From Zantedeschia hybrid cultivar (taxonomy: Eukaryota; Streptophyta; Magnoliopsida; Alismatales; Araceae), in NCBI GenBank assembly GCA_030544215.1, contig JARZZO010000002.1:61154150-61218149 (forward strand): 64,000 bases of DNA. The letters run 5' to 3'. Position 1 is the first letter of the stretch. Every line of letters begins with the position of its first letter. The translations under genes were made by a program, and so were the position numbers. Positions 11,590 to 23,399 of this stretch are shown one piece after another. The notes beneath the pieces were generated by a model. That model was given only the letters and a program-made list of their open reading frames with translations, had not been told where the DNA came from and made no database searches.

Positions 11590-12440
11590 GCATAAAGAAA
11601 TAGATTTGGTCACTTGGGGCTTCACTAGGCGGCCCGGCCCATTTGACAGGGTGAGGTCTTGTCATTGCAGGGCGGGCAGCCTGCGCGCCCATGTGATGTG
11701 TGTACCCGCGGGAACGTGAACGTATCAGGAAAAGAAAGACGTAAAAGGCATCCCACCTCTGCCGCTTCCCGCCTTCCTTCTACGACAACAACTGCCGTCT
11801 GCGGCACCCTGCCCACTCTGCCCGCCCTCCCATCGCAGCACGGGTAGGCAGAACAAATAGGAAAGCAAGGAAATATTCCACAGGGCCATGGCCCATGGAG
11901 GAGAAGGCTCCTTTGCAAGGGACGCGGAGTTCCATTCTAGAGAAACCACCAACCCCAGCCAAGTTTTTACATCACAAGGGGAGGTGGGGAGGGCTTCTTG
12001 GGCAGAGGCGCCGGAGCTGCCTAGAGCAAGGAAACCCACCCCCCTCTTCCGCCGCTGTTTGTGCCGTGCTCTTGTCTGCTGAGCGTTTTGGTTTTGTTTT
12101 CCTTCTCTCTCTTTCCCACAGTGTGTTCCCTCTCTACAGGGTTACGTCGCCGTGTAGTTACCTGAGGCGTCCTTGTTGCCGGAAGCAATGCCTGCCCGCG
12201 GCTACAGCCTCGTTTCCCACGGAGAAGCCTGGCCGTGGTTCTCTTCCTCCCCTTTCACTACGCCCCTCTGGTATATTATATGCCCTCTTATCTGGAGTCT
12301 TCTTTCCTCTGCTCTGTGACTGCGAGTCGAGGTTATCTCAGACGACGTCATGGTCCGCTATTAGTTGCATTTCAACTAACTGTGCTGTTTGGTCTTAACA
12401 TCTTCACCCATCCAACAGAACACACTAGAAGCATATAGAA
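11590..12440. other. GC-rich island, no gene identified
   Basis: This 850-bp stretch is distinctly richer in G, C and CpG than its AT-rich neighbours, with CT-rich runs (12090-12130). Several overlapping ORFs on both strands (the longest 167 codons at 11895-12398) show no domain or codon pattern I recognise. It could be a leftover promoter or 5' exon, or a fragment carried by a transposon. No support for a real CDS. Confidence 0.4.
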
Positions 12441-15400
12441 TAGGTTAAGAAATAATATTGTTCAAATTTTGATATCACTTCCGCTGTGTATTCACATATG
12501 CTGAGCAACCTCGCAGGTCATGGTATGAACCTAATTTAGGTCAAGGTTGCTAATCTAATCCATGCGCCCCACAAGGGCCAGGTATTCTATTCTCCAAGAT
12601 TTCTCCATCTACGGTTAGAAGCATAGCACCCATGTTAGTGACGGTTAGTTGATCGATTCAAGATGGACTTGATTGAGTTTCATCAAATATTTCTCAAATA
12701 ATTATCTTGAATGCCTGAATATATTCTCCGTCCATCTCATGCATACATTGCTCACACGCATTTGCATGCTGCTTCTTGGCTCATCGCATGTCATATTTTC
12801 ATGTGATATTGTCTGGTCGAGGATCAGAATTGAAGTTGCGACTAATAATTAACCGTCGTTTAGAATCCAATTCAATCTTAACCATGGGTCTATTGACACA
12901 TGGATCTCTTGGGAGAACCTAGTGTTTGGTGGTTGGTTCTCTCAAGCTTAAGTATCTAATGTCTATCAATTTCTAGAATTCCCAAATTCATGTCAAAAAC
13001 TATAAATGAGATCTGCCTTTTTCCTGGAAGGGCAAGGTATTAGAAGAAAGAGGAATTCACCCAATAACTGGAAGAACGTGTGAAGAAGCCGGGAGGAGGG
13101 TGTCGTTGTGCTCATAACACTGACCTAGTCAACAAAGTCATTGTTCATTAAGTGATCATAGAGAATTGGTACTGAAGATCTCACTTTATGAGGATTGTAA
13201 GATGCATCTGCTGGTTCCACATCACCTATTTAGAAAATCCTTGGAAATGTATGATTTTTTTTTCCCTACTGCTTATCAGATATGCAGATAGGGAATGAAC
13301 AACTGACGTACTTTTTGGGATGATCCTTGGTGGAAGTAGAGATTGTTTCACAGATTGCTTCCAAATTTATGTGCTATTACTTGCTCGGCTAAGTAGAAGA
13401 TTAGCAATTTTAATCTAATTAAGCAGTGAGTGTTAGGATCTAAATTCTGCAGAAATCTGAGCAAAAGAATTTGTAAGTCCTCCTATATTCTTGACACAGT
13501 CAACATAAATTTGGAGGAAAGGGATGTAAGACTGTGAAGGTGGGAACTAGGAAGAAGACACAAGCACAGCAGCTACAGTGGTTCTTATGGAAGGAGGATG
13601 CAAGAGCGACTTGAATAAGAAAGTTGGAAAGAAGAAGTTACCTATCAAAATCATGGAAATTAGGATCCAATTGGGTAGGCCCTATCTTGGTCTGATCTGG
13701 CCTATTTGGTGGAAGAAAGGCTGATCCTGGTCCAGATCAGCCCATAACAAATGATTAAAAAAATGCTAAAATAAAAAATAAAAAATAAAGAAAAATAATA
13801 AAAATATACATATGCAAATCATTTAGAAGAAAAACTAAACAATAACAAGTACATCATAAAATATGAATATTCATAACATCAAGCAAGTGCTTAATAACCT
13901 TTGAACGTGCAAAGTTATGTTTTTGAATATGAAAAACGAGTAGAAATTCCTTAGGCATCATCAATGAGATCATCAATAAAGTGAGATCATCAATAAAGAT
14001 ATAGGTGATATGATGAAGAGGACTTGTCATCATCCCGATGAGGTTGTTTATAGGCATACTTGGATTGCATGTATTGGCTGTATCCATGGCTGAGCTGATG
14101 CCACCATATCTCCAAAGCCTCTTTGAAATTCTGTTGGAGATGTAGATGGTTGTTGCTTTGAGCTAGCTTTAGATTGTGTAGACAGATAGCTGCAATAGAT
14201 GCCATATCCTACTAGGTGTCCTTTGTCAACTGTACTGCTAACATCTAAGTTTGATGGTTGAGGATGAGGTGGGGTAAGAAGACACATAGCTATATCTTCA
14301 ATAAAGCATAGCTTACCATTGTTGGTTTTCACAAGCATGTCATCCTCCCTCTCCTTGCCTTTCTCCACCTCCTCCTTGGCTTTCACCATCCTGACTCATC
14401 AACCAAATTCCTAGGGAGAACGAAGATGCTGTAAAACCTGCACCAGTAGTAGGTCCATATACTCTAACAATTACCCCATCATCATTACTAGGAGCTTATA
14501 TAGTCATCATGGTGATGTTGCTCCTTCTCATTATCATCATCCATAGCCCATACCCCCGCTACTGTAATGAAAACTTGTGATTGGTTGAGCTTGAAGGTTG
14601 CCATTTTGTTGTCATTTATTTGTGTAAACATTCGTCAACCAACTATCTTCCTTCTTGTTCCTTCTTGAATGATCTACTCATGAAGCTGATTTTTTAAGTG
14701 CTTGCTGGGAGTTAGACGCAGTCACGCAGGAGTCTCTGACAACATGGCAAAATGTTGGTATGCCTATGGTGCAGGTTGAGATGTAAAGACTCTCCCTCTC
14801 TTGGCCCTTTTGAAATCTGAAGTTCAGAATTTTAAGATTATACTCCATTTTGCCTTTTGCCCAATCTCAATCCTCAGGAACAAAAACAAGGGCATCAAAT
14901 TCTGCCCTAGTTTCCACTCAAGCATGCAAAGGATGTTCCTCATCTAGAACTTTATCTAAATCTATCTCTCAACAAGATATGCTTTTCAGCTTTTATGGAC
15001 TATCCAACTGCTTATGTGTACCTTTTTTGGCTAATTTTTGTGGCTGCAAAGTTGCATGGTATGGTGGCAATAAACTGACTATTTTACCCTAGAAGCACTC
15101 AATCTATTTCCAACCTTAGTGTGAGCAAGCTTGAACGTACTCCAATTCCTTTTATATTGGGTAGATCTAGTTGTCTGACTTAACACTCTAATGATAAAAT
15201 ATGCTTATGAATTTCTTCATCTCTACTTTATATAAACTAATATCATATATAGGAATAAAGATCAAATTTAAAGTCTTAACATTTCATTAACTTTTAAACA
15301 TAAACTCACCCCTAGTTCTCCCTCAATCTTATCGTTCATGGTCATCAGTCAATGTATAACATTGATTGTTCTTGTGAGGACTTTTATATAATTAAGCACC

Positions 15401-15961
15401 CTAGTATTATACTTATCTCGTGGCTTGAGATGATACATTGTATTTGTTGATAATTTTGATAAGTATTTCATTGAATAATTTGAAGTCTATATAGAAAGTG
15501 TACGATAATTATGAAATTCATTGCTAACCAACTACATATTTTATGATGTTGAGTCATCTCCTATCTTTGGTCAATAACAGACTACCATATATTGTAGGCA
15601 TTCACGAGTATCTCCCTTAGTTTTTCTTTTGCTCCATCTGTTGTTTCGTACAAGTATGCTATATATTTTTATCATCTCTATGAATAACTCTTAACAATTG
15701 TACTAAATGCTCTATTAATTTGTGGTAGTACTCCATTCTATCGTAAAGTGATGATCATTGATGAGACAATTTATGATAGTTGTAGTGTTCCTACACTTCC
15801 TTAAAGTGATACTATGTATCAAATATTCATGACTATTCATGAAGGTTCCTAGTTAATGCTTATGGTTGCTTAAACTTTAAAAAAATTTGAAGCACACCTA
15901 GTGAGATTAGCATGGAAGAGATCTCACCCATTTCTCTAAATATTCATCATGATAGATCTTA
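12441..15961. other. AT-rich intergenic DNA, unassigned
   Basis: Nothing in this 3.5 kb is convincingly a gene. A minus-strand ORF of 113 codons at 14048-14389 and the overlapping 13990-14205 show no recognised motif; the region may be the decayed tail of a transposon, but I cannot support that. A,T-rich low complexity occurs at 13755-13810. It ends at the CTATG target duplication (15962-15966) of copia-2. Confidence 0.4.
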
Positions 15962-15966
15962 CTATG

Positions 15967-16209
15967 TATAGTGTTAGAGGTCTTAGTTGAGTGGGCATTA
16001 TTGTCTTTTTTTGTTTTTTGTCTTTGTTACTCTATACGCTTTATCTATGTACATTATGTTAACATGGATAAAAGGGTCATTAGTGCTTGTATTTTGTTTG
16101 CCCTAAGATATAAATAAGTTGTGGTGTCTGGCTGGCCTCTCAAGTGAGGAGAGACAACCACCACCCCAGTTGCTTGGTGCTTCCAACCCCTTGTTCTCCT
16201 TTTTCTTCA
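15967..16209 (+). repeat. copia-2 5' LTR
   Basis: It pairs with 21054-21295. It contains the start GTGTTAGAGGTCTTAG, a TATA-like ATATAAATAA (16110-16119) and the end TTTTTCTTCA. The ATATAAATAA is shared by both LTRs and is a plausible promoter. Confidence 0.92.
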
Positions 16210-16221
16210 TGGTATCAGAGC
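16210..16221 (+). other. copia-2 primer binding site (tRNA-iMet)
   Basis: TGGTATCAGAGC follows the terminal CA of the LTR with no spacer, the classic copia arrangement. Confidence 0.95.
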
Positions 16222-16627
16222 AATGTGAGAGAGAGGAAGAAAAACTATAGGCCAAGTGGCCCTCTACCCTTCCCTCTTGGTGCGCATATGTCCAATTGGA
16301 GATTCTTGCACTAGTAGGGCAAAAAACTTTGGTGGGGGTTGACCGGCAGGGGAAGTGCTTCCCAGTCCTGCAGTTGCTCCTCTTAAGGCTTTTGTTTGCT
16401 TCTGCTTCATCCACTATGGAGGAGAGGTCCACTCGGCACTTATCTCTTGTGGATCTCCTGTCCTACTGAGAGAAGAGGCCGGTTCCTTCCCATCTTGCAC
16501 ATGGCACCCTGGTTAAGGTTTCTTGGAGGCCGGCCCTCCTTTTCCTTTGTAACCGGCATTTTTGGCTGCACTTTGATTGTGCTGTGGAGACAGTTGCCCT
16601 ATGAAGCTCTTAAGGAATGAGAAAATG

Positions 16628-17466
16628 TCCGATACAACGACAAGCGATGTCTCTTCCAAGGGGACAACACAGGGGAGAATATCCACTTTCAACTTCCTCC
16701 TGTGAAATTGAATGATTCAAACTATTTGGACTGAGCAACAACCATCAAAATTTTTATCAATTCAAGATCTTAGGTGGGTTATATCAATGGTAGGATAAAT
16801 CCATCTCCAGTTGATGATGATAAATATTAAGATTGGGAACATCAAGATAGTACTGTGAAAACTTAGATTATGAGTTCTGTGACTGATGGGCAATTAAAGT
16901 ATATTGTGAGAAAGTCCACTGCAAGAAAAATGTGGCTCATCTTAGAAGATATGTATTGTGAAAAGGCCAATCATGTGAATTTGTATGATCTTGAAGTTGC
17001 CATGCATGACATTAGACAAGGCATACACTCTATATATAAGTACTATCATGCCTTGAGAGCGTTATGGGAGGAATAAGATTCCTTTTCTATAAAGGATTGG
17101 GACACTGTTGCAGACCACATAAGATACTTGAAGCATGTCTAAGATCGAAGGGTTCTTAAGTTTCTTCATAGCCTTAATTTTGAGTATGAAGGGCTGCGAT
17201 CTCAAATTCTGAACTTTAAGGTCATCCCATCACTTGAACAATGCTACAAGAAGGTGGTCACTGAAGAGAGGTGGAGGAAGACCATCCAGGTAGTTACAGG
17301 ATGGGCCAGCGTTGATGATCATTTTGTCCTAATCAGCACAAACACTAACAATGGAAAAAAGGGGGATGACACACAAAAAGACTCACACAAAGGTGAGAAA
17401 AAAATGCTCTCATTGTGGTCAAGCCAACCACTCCGTGGAATTTCGCTAGGAGCTGTACCCAAATAA
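16628..17466 (+). pseudogene. copia-2 gag, broken
   Basis: It resembles copia gag of the UBN2 type: LPPVKLNDSNY near 16690, KSTARKMWLILEDMY in the open stretch 16870-17076, and a continuation with LHSLNFEYEGLRSQIL. Several stops and frame changes occur (for example after ALRALWEE at 17074). The zinc knuckle survives as CSHCGQANHSVEFR around 17400-17445. Its final Cys is replaced by Arg, so even an intact frame would have a defective RNA-binding motif. Confidence 0.8.
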
Positions 17467-17469
17467 AAC

Positions 17470-19184
17470 CTCAAGTTTGGGAAAAAACTAGTAAAACAAA
17501 GGGACTGCTACCGCAAAAAACGTCAACATCACAGTCTTCTAGATCTGCCTCTGATGGGAAAACACCAACGGTCACCCAAAGAAGTTTTGTTAGATTGTCC
17601 ACCTCTGACTTAGCCAACCTCCAACTGTTTCTCTCACATTTGAATCCATCCTCGTCCATTACTCAGTCGAGTACTTCTGGGGCAGTACTCAGTGTTGCCT
17701 CACAGCACAATAGAAACTTTTGGATAATTGATTCAGGAGCTAGTGATCATATGATGGGTACTTCTAACCTGTTCACCTCTTATAATTTGTACTCAGGACA
17801 AGATAAGGTGACCATAGCAGATGATACCCAGGCTACTATAGCAGGGAAATGAAATATACCTATGCATGATCATCTTACCTTATCCTTAGCACTTCTTGTC
17901 CCAAAATTATCTATAGACTTATTTTTTGTTAGTGGTCTCACAAAATCCTTCAATTGTTTAGTTACCTTTTTTTTTCCACTCATTGCGTCTTTCAGGACTT
18001 CAGGACTAGACAACTGATTGACAGTGGCTGTAAAGTAGGAGGCCTCTACTAGCTTCAGTCCCTACATAGTGCAACTCTTTAGTCATCTAGTACTAACATT
18101 ATGACAAGAAAAATAAAGGAGATACAACTGTGGCATCTCCGTCTAGGACATCTTTCCTTTCTAGCATTGAGGTTCTTGTTTCCATCCCTGTTTCAGAAAA
18201 TAGACATTCAGTCTATTCAGTGTCAAATTTGTCACCTCGCAAAACATTGTATAACTCAATTTTCTCCTTTTATGAATAAAAATTCTACTTTTGAGTTGGT
18301 CCACTCTGATGTTTAAAGTCCTGCCTCTGTTCCTTCGATTGATGGCAATTGCTATTTTATTACATTTACTGATGATTTCTCATATTGTACTTAAGTATAT
18401 CCTACGGAGTCCAGGAAAGATGTGCCAAGAGTTATACAAGTGTTTGAAAAGATAGTAGAAAATCAATTTGAAAAGAAAATAAAAGTGTTTCGATCAGACA
18501 ATGCAAAAGAGTATTTAGAAAAAATATATCTGAATATACTTTTTGAGGATGAAAGGATCATTCATGAGTTATGATGCTCCTACACTCCTCAACAAAATGG
18601 GGTGGCAGATTGCAAAAACCGTCACCTACTTGAGACGGCTCGGACACTTCTCTTACATCATAGTGTTCCCAAAAAATTTTGGACAGAGGTTGTACTTACC
18701 GTTACGTATGTCATCAATCGGATGCCCTCCAGAGCCCTACATTTTAGGACCTCCTACTCTATCATTCGACCCCAACACTCACCTTTTTCTTTGCCTTTGA
18801 GAGTGTTTGGGTGCTTGTGCTTTATCCATGACTTAGCACCTGGCAAATCCAAGTTAGATGCCAAGGCCATTCATTGTATTTTTCTTGGATACTCTCTCAC
18901 AAAAGGGTTATAGATATTATGATCCTCAGACAAAGAAAAAATATGTTGTGAAAGATGTTTCCTTTTTTGAATCTCATTCCTATTATCGTTCCCATGATGT
19001 GTCCGAGGGGGAGAGAATCTCTCGTAAACTTGCCACACCCTTGATAACTCTTGTTGTTGTTTCTCCTGGAAGGAATGCCATGGCTGGGGAACCTGAATCT
19101 ACTCAAGATAGACATGACATTAATACTAATATGACTGAAATGAGTAGGTTTCATAAGTACTATGTCAGAAAAAAGAAGGTTTAA
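17470..19184 (+). pseudogene. copia-2 protease and integrase, broken
   Basis: The protease core FWIIDSGASDHMMG lies in the open stretch 17415-17852 (about nt 17717-17760). The pre-integrase motif LWHLRLGHLS with a CQIC zinc pair is at 18101-18316. The integrase core follows in pieces: TDDFSY near 18370, SDNAKEYLE near 18500, and TPQQNGVAD near 18580-18610 with a frame change between them. The region RYYDPQTKKKYVVKDVSFFE (about 18910-18970) is the usual C-terminal segment. Stops and shifts throughout mean no function. Confidence 0.85.
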
Positions 19185-19479
19185 CCGCAAGCTGAAAACA
19201 TGTAGGAGAACTTGGGAATTGATGCTGTGTTAGTGCCTCCTGCTGGTTCCTCAACCTAAGAAGTTGGTAACGTTCTTAATAACGAACCTAACTCTTGCAC
19301 TGATTCAAATGTACTAGCTAAAAATTTACAAGATGATCATGATCTTGAAAAACCTATTGCTGTTCGGAAAGGTATACAAGAGTGCACCAAACACCCTATC
19401 TCCAAATACCTGTGTTACTCTCAGCTATCCTCTTCTTACAAAAACTTCATTGTTGCCCTCCCTTCTTGCTCAAACCCTT

Positions 19480-21010
19480 TGACCTTCACAAAGGCTATTA
19501 AGGACCAGCGGTGGGTGAAGGCTATGGAGGAGGAAATTGATGCTCTCAAACAAAATAGTACTTAGGAACTTGTTAAGCTCCCTCAGGGGAAGAAGTTGAT
19601 TGGAACAAAATAGGTTTGCACAACAAAGTTTAGAGCAGATGAGAGTGTAGAAAGATTTAAAGCAAAGCTGGTGGCGAAGAGGTTTACCCAAATATATGAG
19701 ATTGATTGTGAGGAAACCTTTGCACCAATTGCAAAATTGAACACAGTCACAGTGATTCTTTTTGTGGCAGCTCATCAGTCTTGGGATCTATATCAGTTGG
19801 ATGTCAAGAATGCCTTCTTGAATTGTGAACTTTTAGAAGAAGTTTACATGCAGCTACCTCTAGGAATGATCACTGGAGGCAAAGTGTGCAAGTTGAACAA
19901 GGCTCTTTATGGCCTAAAACAATCTCCCATAGCTTGGTTTGAGAGATTTAGAATTGCAATGGTCAAGTATGGCTTAACCCAAGGAAATGCGGACCACACA
20001 TGGATGGCAGTACCGGCCGATACCGGTACGTACCGGCCGGTACGTACCGGTATCGGCCGGCACCGGTACCGTGGGTACCGACCGGTACCGGGCCGGTACC
20101 GGCCGGTACTGGACTGGTTTTGGGCCGGTACCGACCGGTACCGGGCCGATACCGGCCGGTACCGGACCGGTACGTACCGGTACCGGTACCCACCGATACC
20201 GGTACCGGTACCCACCGATACCGGTACCGGTACTGCCATCCTTGGGACCACATCCTTTTCACAAGATGGGTAAATGGGAAAGTTGTCATCCTATTAGTGT
20301 ATATTGATGACATGATTATCACTGGTGACAACAAGGCAGGGATTGTAACCTTGAAGAAAAATTTGGCCAAGGAATTTGAAATAAAAGATTTTGGGCAACT
20401 GAAGTACTTCTTAGGCGTTGAAGTTATCAGGTCATTAAAAGGAATTTATGTGTACCAATGCAAGTATGCACTTGATTTGTTGAAGGAAATATGGAAGTTT
20501 GGGTGCAGGACAACAAATACACCTATTGAGTCAGATCATAGGTTGAGTATTTCAGATGGTGACATTTTGTTTAAGGTAGAGAAAGAGAAATATCAAAGAC
20601 TAGTAATAAAATTGTTGTATTTATCACTTAGTAGACTAGATATTGTATATGCTGTCAATGTGGTAAGCCAGTTCATGAATGCAGGGCAAGGTCACAGGAT
20701 GATAGGTGATCTACAACAGGTTATTGCATGTTTTTTGGGGGGTACTTAGTAACCTAGAGGAGCAAAAAGCAATCTCTGTGTGCCCGATCCAGTGCAGAAG
20801 CCGAAGAGCTATGACCCTACCCAAGGCTGCCAATGAAGTTAATTGTGATAACAAGGCTGCCATTAACACTGCAAATAACCCCATTCAGCATGACAGGACA
20901 AAGCACATTGAGATCGACATACACTTTATTAGAGAAAAGTTGGACTGTGAGGATTTATGCCTTCTATCTTGCTGATGTCTTTACAAAAGGTCTTTCAAGG
21001 GACCAATTCT
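19480..21010 (+). pseudogene. copia-2 reverse transcriptase and RNase H, split by a MITE
   Basis: The N-terminal half at 19490-19990 has QLDVKNAFLNCELLEEVYMQ and YGLKQSPIAWF. It is cut at ADH by the MITE (19999-20244) and resumes with ILFTRWVNGKVVILLVYIDD at about 20250-20310, so the catalytic YIDD lies downstream of the insertion. RNase H remains include CDNKAAINTANNPIQHDRTK (about 20850-20910) and ADVFTKGLSRDQF (about 20970-21010). MITE plus duplication add 254 bp, not a multiple of three, so the insertion also shifts the frame. Independent stops occur upstream (for example 19564) and in RNase H. Confidence 0.88.
19999..20244. mobile_element. Non-autonomous hAT MITE made of CCGGTACC repeats
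   Basis: A 246-bp element is flanked by a perfect 8-bp duplication GGACCACA (19991-19998, 20245-20252), the length typical of hAT. The ends CATGGATGGCAGTACC and GGTACTGCCATCCTTG form a terminal inverted repeat with one mismatch, starting CA(T/A)GG as many hAT ends do. The whole interior is a GC-rich run of CCGGTACC/GGTACCGG and TACCGATACCGG units, palindromic and low in complexity. It encodes no transposase; an autonomous hAT would have to move it. Removing it and one duplication restores the reading frame of the host reverse transcriptase, which confirms the boundaries. Confidence 0.93.
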
Positions 21011-21042
21011 TGAATGTAATTGGCAAGCTAGGCATGCTCAAC

Positions 21043-21053
21043 TTGAGGGGGAG
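21043..21053 (+). other. copia-2 polypurine tract
   Basis: TTGAGGGGGAG immediately precedes the 3' LTR, a standard copia plus-strand primer site. Confidence 0.85.
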
Positions 21054-21295
21054 TGTAGTGTTAGAGGTCTTAGTTGAGTGGGCATTATTGTCTTTTTCTG
21101 TTTTTTGTCTTCATTACTCTTTATACTCTATCTCTGTACATTATGTTAACGGGGGTAAAAGAGTCATTAGTGCTTATATCTTGTTTGCCCTAAGATATAA
21201 ATAAGTTGTGGTGTCTAGCCAGCCTCTTAAGTTGAGAGCGACAGCCACCGCACCAGTTGTTTGGCGCCTCCAACCCTTGTTCTCCTTTCTCTTCA
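21054..21295 (+). repeat. copia-2 3' LTR
   Basis: Right LTR, starting TGTAGTGTTAGAGG and ending CTCTTCA, followed by the CTATG duplication. It keeps the canonical terminal TG that the left LTR has lost. Confidence 0.92.
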
Positions 21296-21300
21296 CTATG

Positions 21301-23165
21301 ATTATAAATGTAGTTGATAATCATCTATGTCCAAGTCTCCATCACTTATAAAAAACTCATTACTAATATCCTCGATTATCGAGTGCAAAGAGTGTGACAA
21401 ACCTAACGTTGGCCCATGGTAGGCCCACTACTCTAGACGGCAGTTCCATATGTCCTACCTATGTGTAGTATTAGTTTAGCGACATGTAGAAATTAATGTG
21501 AACCAAAACACAATAAGAGGAAGCTTATGCCAAGAACTTTATACATCAATAAGTAATAGAGTAAAGAGCAATTGAAGAAAAGCACGTAGCCAGTATGTAA
21601 TTTGTATATCTCAAATAAAATATGTAATAATTGATAAAAGGGTTGCTATAGCCTAGGGGTTAGAGATAGCTTGATGCTTACACCGGGAAGCACTCGTACC
21701 TAAGTCCCTTTAGACCTTGCCATTTACTAAAACAAAACACAACAAAGAAACAAAGGTGGTAGTGAGTTGCTCATGTAGGATTTATTAATGTCACTACCAT
21801 TGCTTAGGGTTAAACTAGATAGTAGATAGATAAATAAATAGATAAGAAAACTACCCTACATGCAAAGAAATGAATGAGTAGTGTTCAGATAAGCATCAAC
21901 TACTTTATATGCAAATGAGTAAGTAAAGTAAGAAGTAGTGAATGAGAAAGAAACCACAATTGTACAAGCTGCTTTGAATCCAACAACACTAAAATTTCAT
22001 CCATTAGAGACAAACTAGACTCTCAGTGTTGACTAATGTTGCATGGAATAGGGCGTGGGAGACGTAAGAGAGATTGGACCCTTGCGCTTTTAAAGTTTGA
22101 TTTATCTTGGTCTTTGGATTGTTTAGATAAACCTTAAGGACTTGGTGTGAGCCCTCAAAAGGTCTAAAGTGCGTGGATCCATTGGCTTTAACCTCTCCCT
22201 ACTGACCTTAGTCAATGTTAATTACGTCGATTAAATGATTGACTACCTTTGTTTAACTGCCGTAAGGTGATGCCACCCTTTAAAAGAAATTGCACACTAT
22301 CATGATGCAAAGCACAATTTTGAATCAATTAGTCGGACCATGGCTTGTTATGAAAAAGAACTATGACATAATTCATTTATATCCTTTCAAGTGTCTTTGT
22401 ATCCTTAAAGGATGTACATTAGTATACCAATCTATTAAGTTCCTTTTGTGAGCCTTAAAGGATAATCTTTTAAGGTGTCAAAAGAATCATTGATGTGATC
22501 TTGGCCCATATTCAATAAGCATCCTTTAGCGCATGACATTATAATAGACCCTAATGAACCATACCAATATCCCATTAAATATCATTTTTACTAAAGGGAT
22601 ATTAGTAGGTCCACTTTGGAGCCATTAAGGGTCCTTTAGATTCAATGAGTATCCTTTAAGATGAGGTCTCTTAATGGTCCCAATGAACTATACAATTAAT
22701 CCTTAAGTATCCTTTAACCTAAAGGATATTAATGAGTTCAATTAGGATCCATTAAGGACCAAGGATAATGTGACCCATTAGGTCCGATTAAGTATCTTTT
22801 AATATAATTCCTTAATAGTTCTATGCAAAACATACTTATGGCCCATTAAGTATCTTTTAGTTTAATGGGTTTTTAGTATGTTCACTTAGGACTCATTAAA
22901 GATCCAAAAATGATCCATTAAAGGTCCTCTTTAATTGCACAAGTTCATACAATGCCCAATATGCTTTATTAAAGTGACCCAATAAAGAATCTTATTTAAG
23001 ATCCAATATGAGTCAATGATCCATTAAAGATGGTTCACTTAGATGTGCTTTTAGTAATTTCAATGAATCCATAAAGTCCAATTAAACAAAATTTGGATAA
23101 ATATCAATATAATTTACTTAAACAAAGTTCATCATTTAATTTGATTTGTGTAACATATTAACCAC
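21301..23165. other. AT-rich intergenic DNA with short dispersed repeats
   Basis: No gene. From about 22380 to 23060 the phrases ATCCTTTA, CCATTAA(G/A)G and AAAGGATATTA recur many times in both orientations, giving a region of short, degenerate, partly palindromic repeats. The rest (21301-22380) has no recognised feature. Confidence 0.5.
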
Positions 23166-23179
23166 TTGATCAAAATTAC

Positions 23180-23325
23180 AACACATAAGACTCAAGAAAG
23201 CATGAGTCATTACATAAGATGCAAAGCTCAAGAAAGCATGAGTTTGCACAAAGGATCACTTAAGAAAGTATGTGTCCTCCTAGATCTAAAAACATCATCA
23301 GGCTCAAGAAAGCATGAACTTGGCC
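23180..23325. repeat. Four-copy minisatellite
   Basis: CTCAAGAAAGCATGA or a close variant (one reads CTTAAGAAAGTATG) occurs four times at spacings of about 35-41 bp (near 23193, 23228, 23262 and 23303). Non-coding. Confidence 0.6.
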
Positions 23326-23399
23326 TTGCCTTGAAGAAACCTAGAACTTCTCTTTGTGAGTGGCAGCACTCTGTGGTCTTGCAAAAAGTTCTCCCTGCA

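Larger units (their letters stand above)
15967..21295 (+). mobile_element. Degenerate Ty1/copia element (copia-2)
   Basis: The element has LTRs of 243 and 242 bp (15967-16209, 21054-21295), a perfect 5-bp duplication CTATG (15962-15966, 21296-21300) and an iMet primer site touching the left LTR. The left LTR starts TATAGTG where the right starts TGTAGTG, one G-to-A change in the terminal TG. The internal order is gag, protease, integrase, reverse transcriptase, RNase H and a purine tract. All coding parts contain stops and frameshifts, so it is older than copia-1. A hAT MITE (19999-20244) splits the reverse transcriptase. Confidence 0.93.

Noticed and set aside
11895..12398. A 167-codon ORF in the GC-rich island
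   Set aside because: No recognisable domain; overlapping ORFs on both strands are expected in GC-rich DNA. The island is reported as an unassigned region instead.
14048..14389. A 113-codon minus-strand ORF
   Set aside because: No domain, and overlapping shorter ORFs in other frames are equally good; left as unassigned sequence.
15972..16209. copia-2 LTR starting at TGTTAG (15972/21059)
   Set aside because: Starting at 15967/21054 gives a matching CTATG duplication and places the purine tract directly at the edge; the left terminal TG is mutated to TA.
20000..20749. A 249-codon ORF with Thr-Gly-Arg-Tyr repeats joined to a reverse transcriptase part
   Set aside because: The repeat part is the hAT MITE read in frame by chance; the rest is the second half of the copia-2 reverse transcriptase. 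It is a chimera of an insertion, not a gene.
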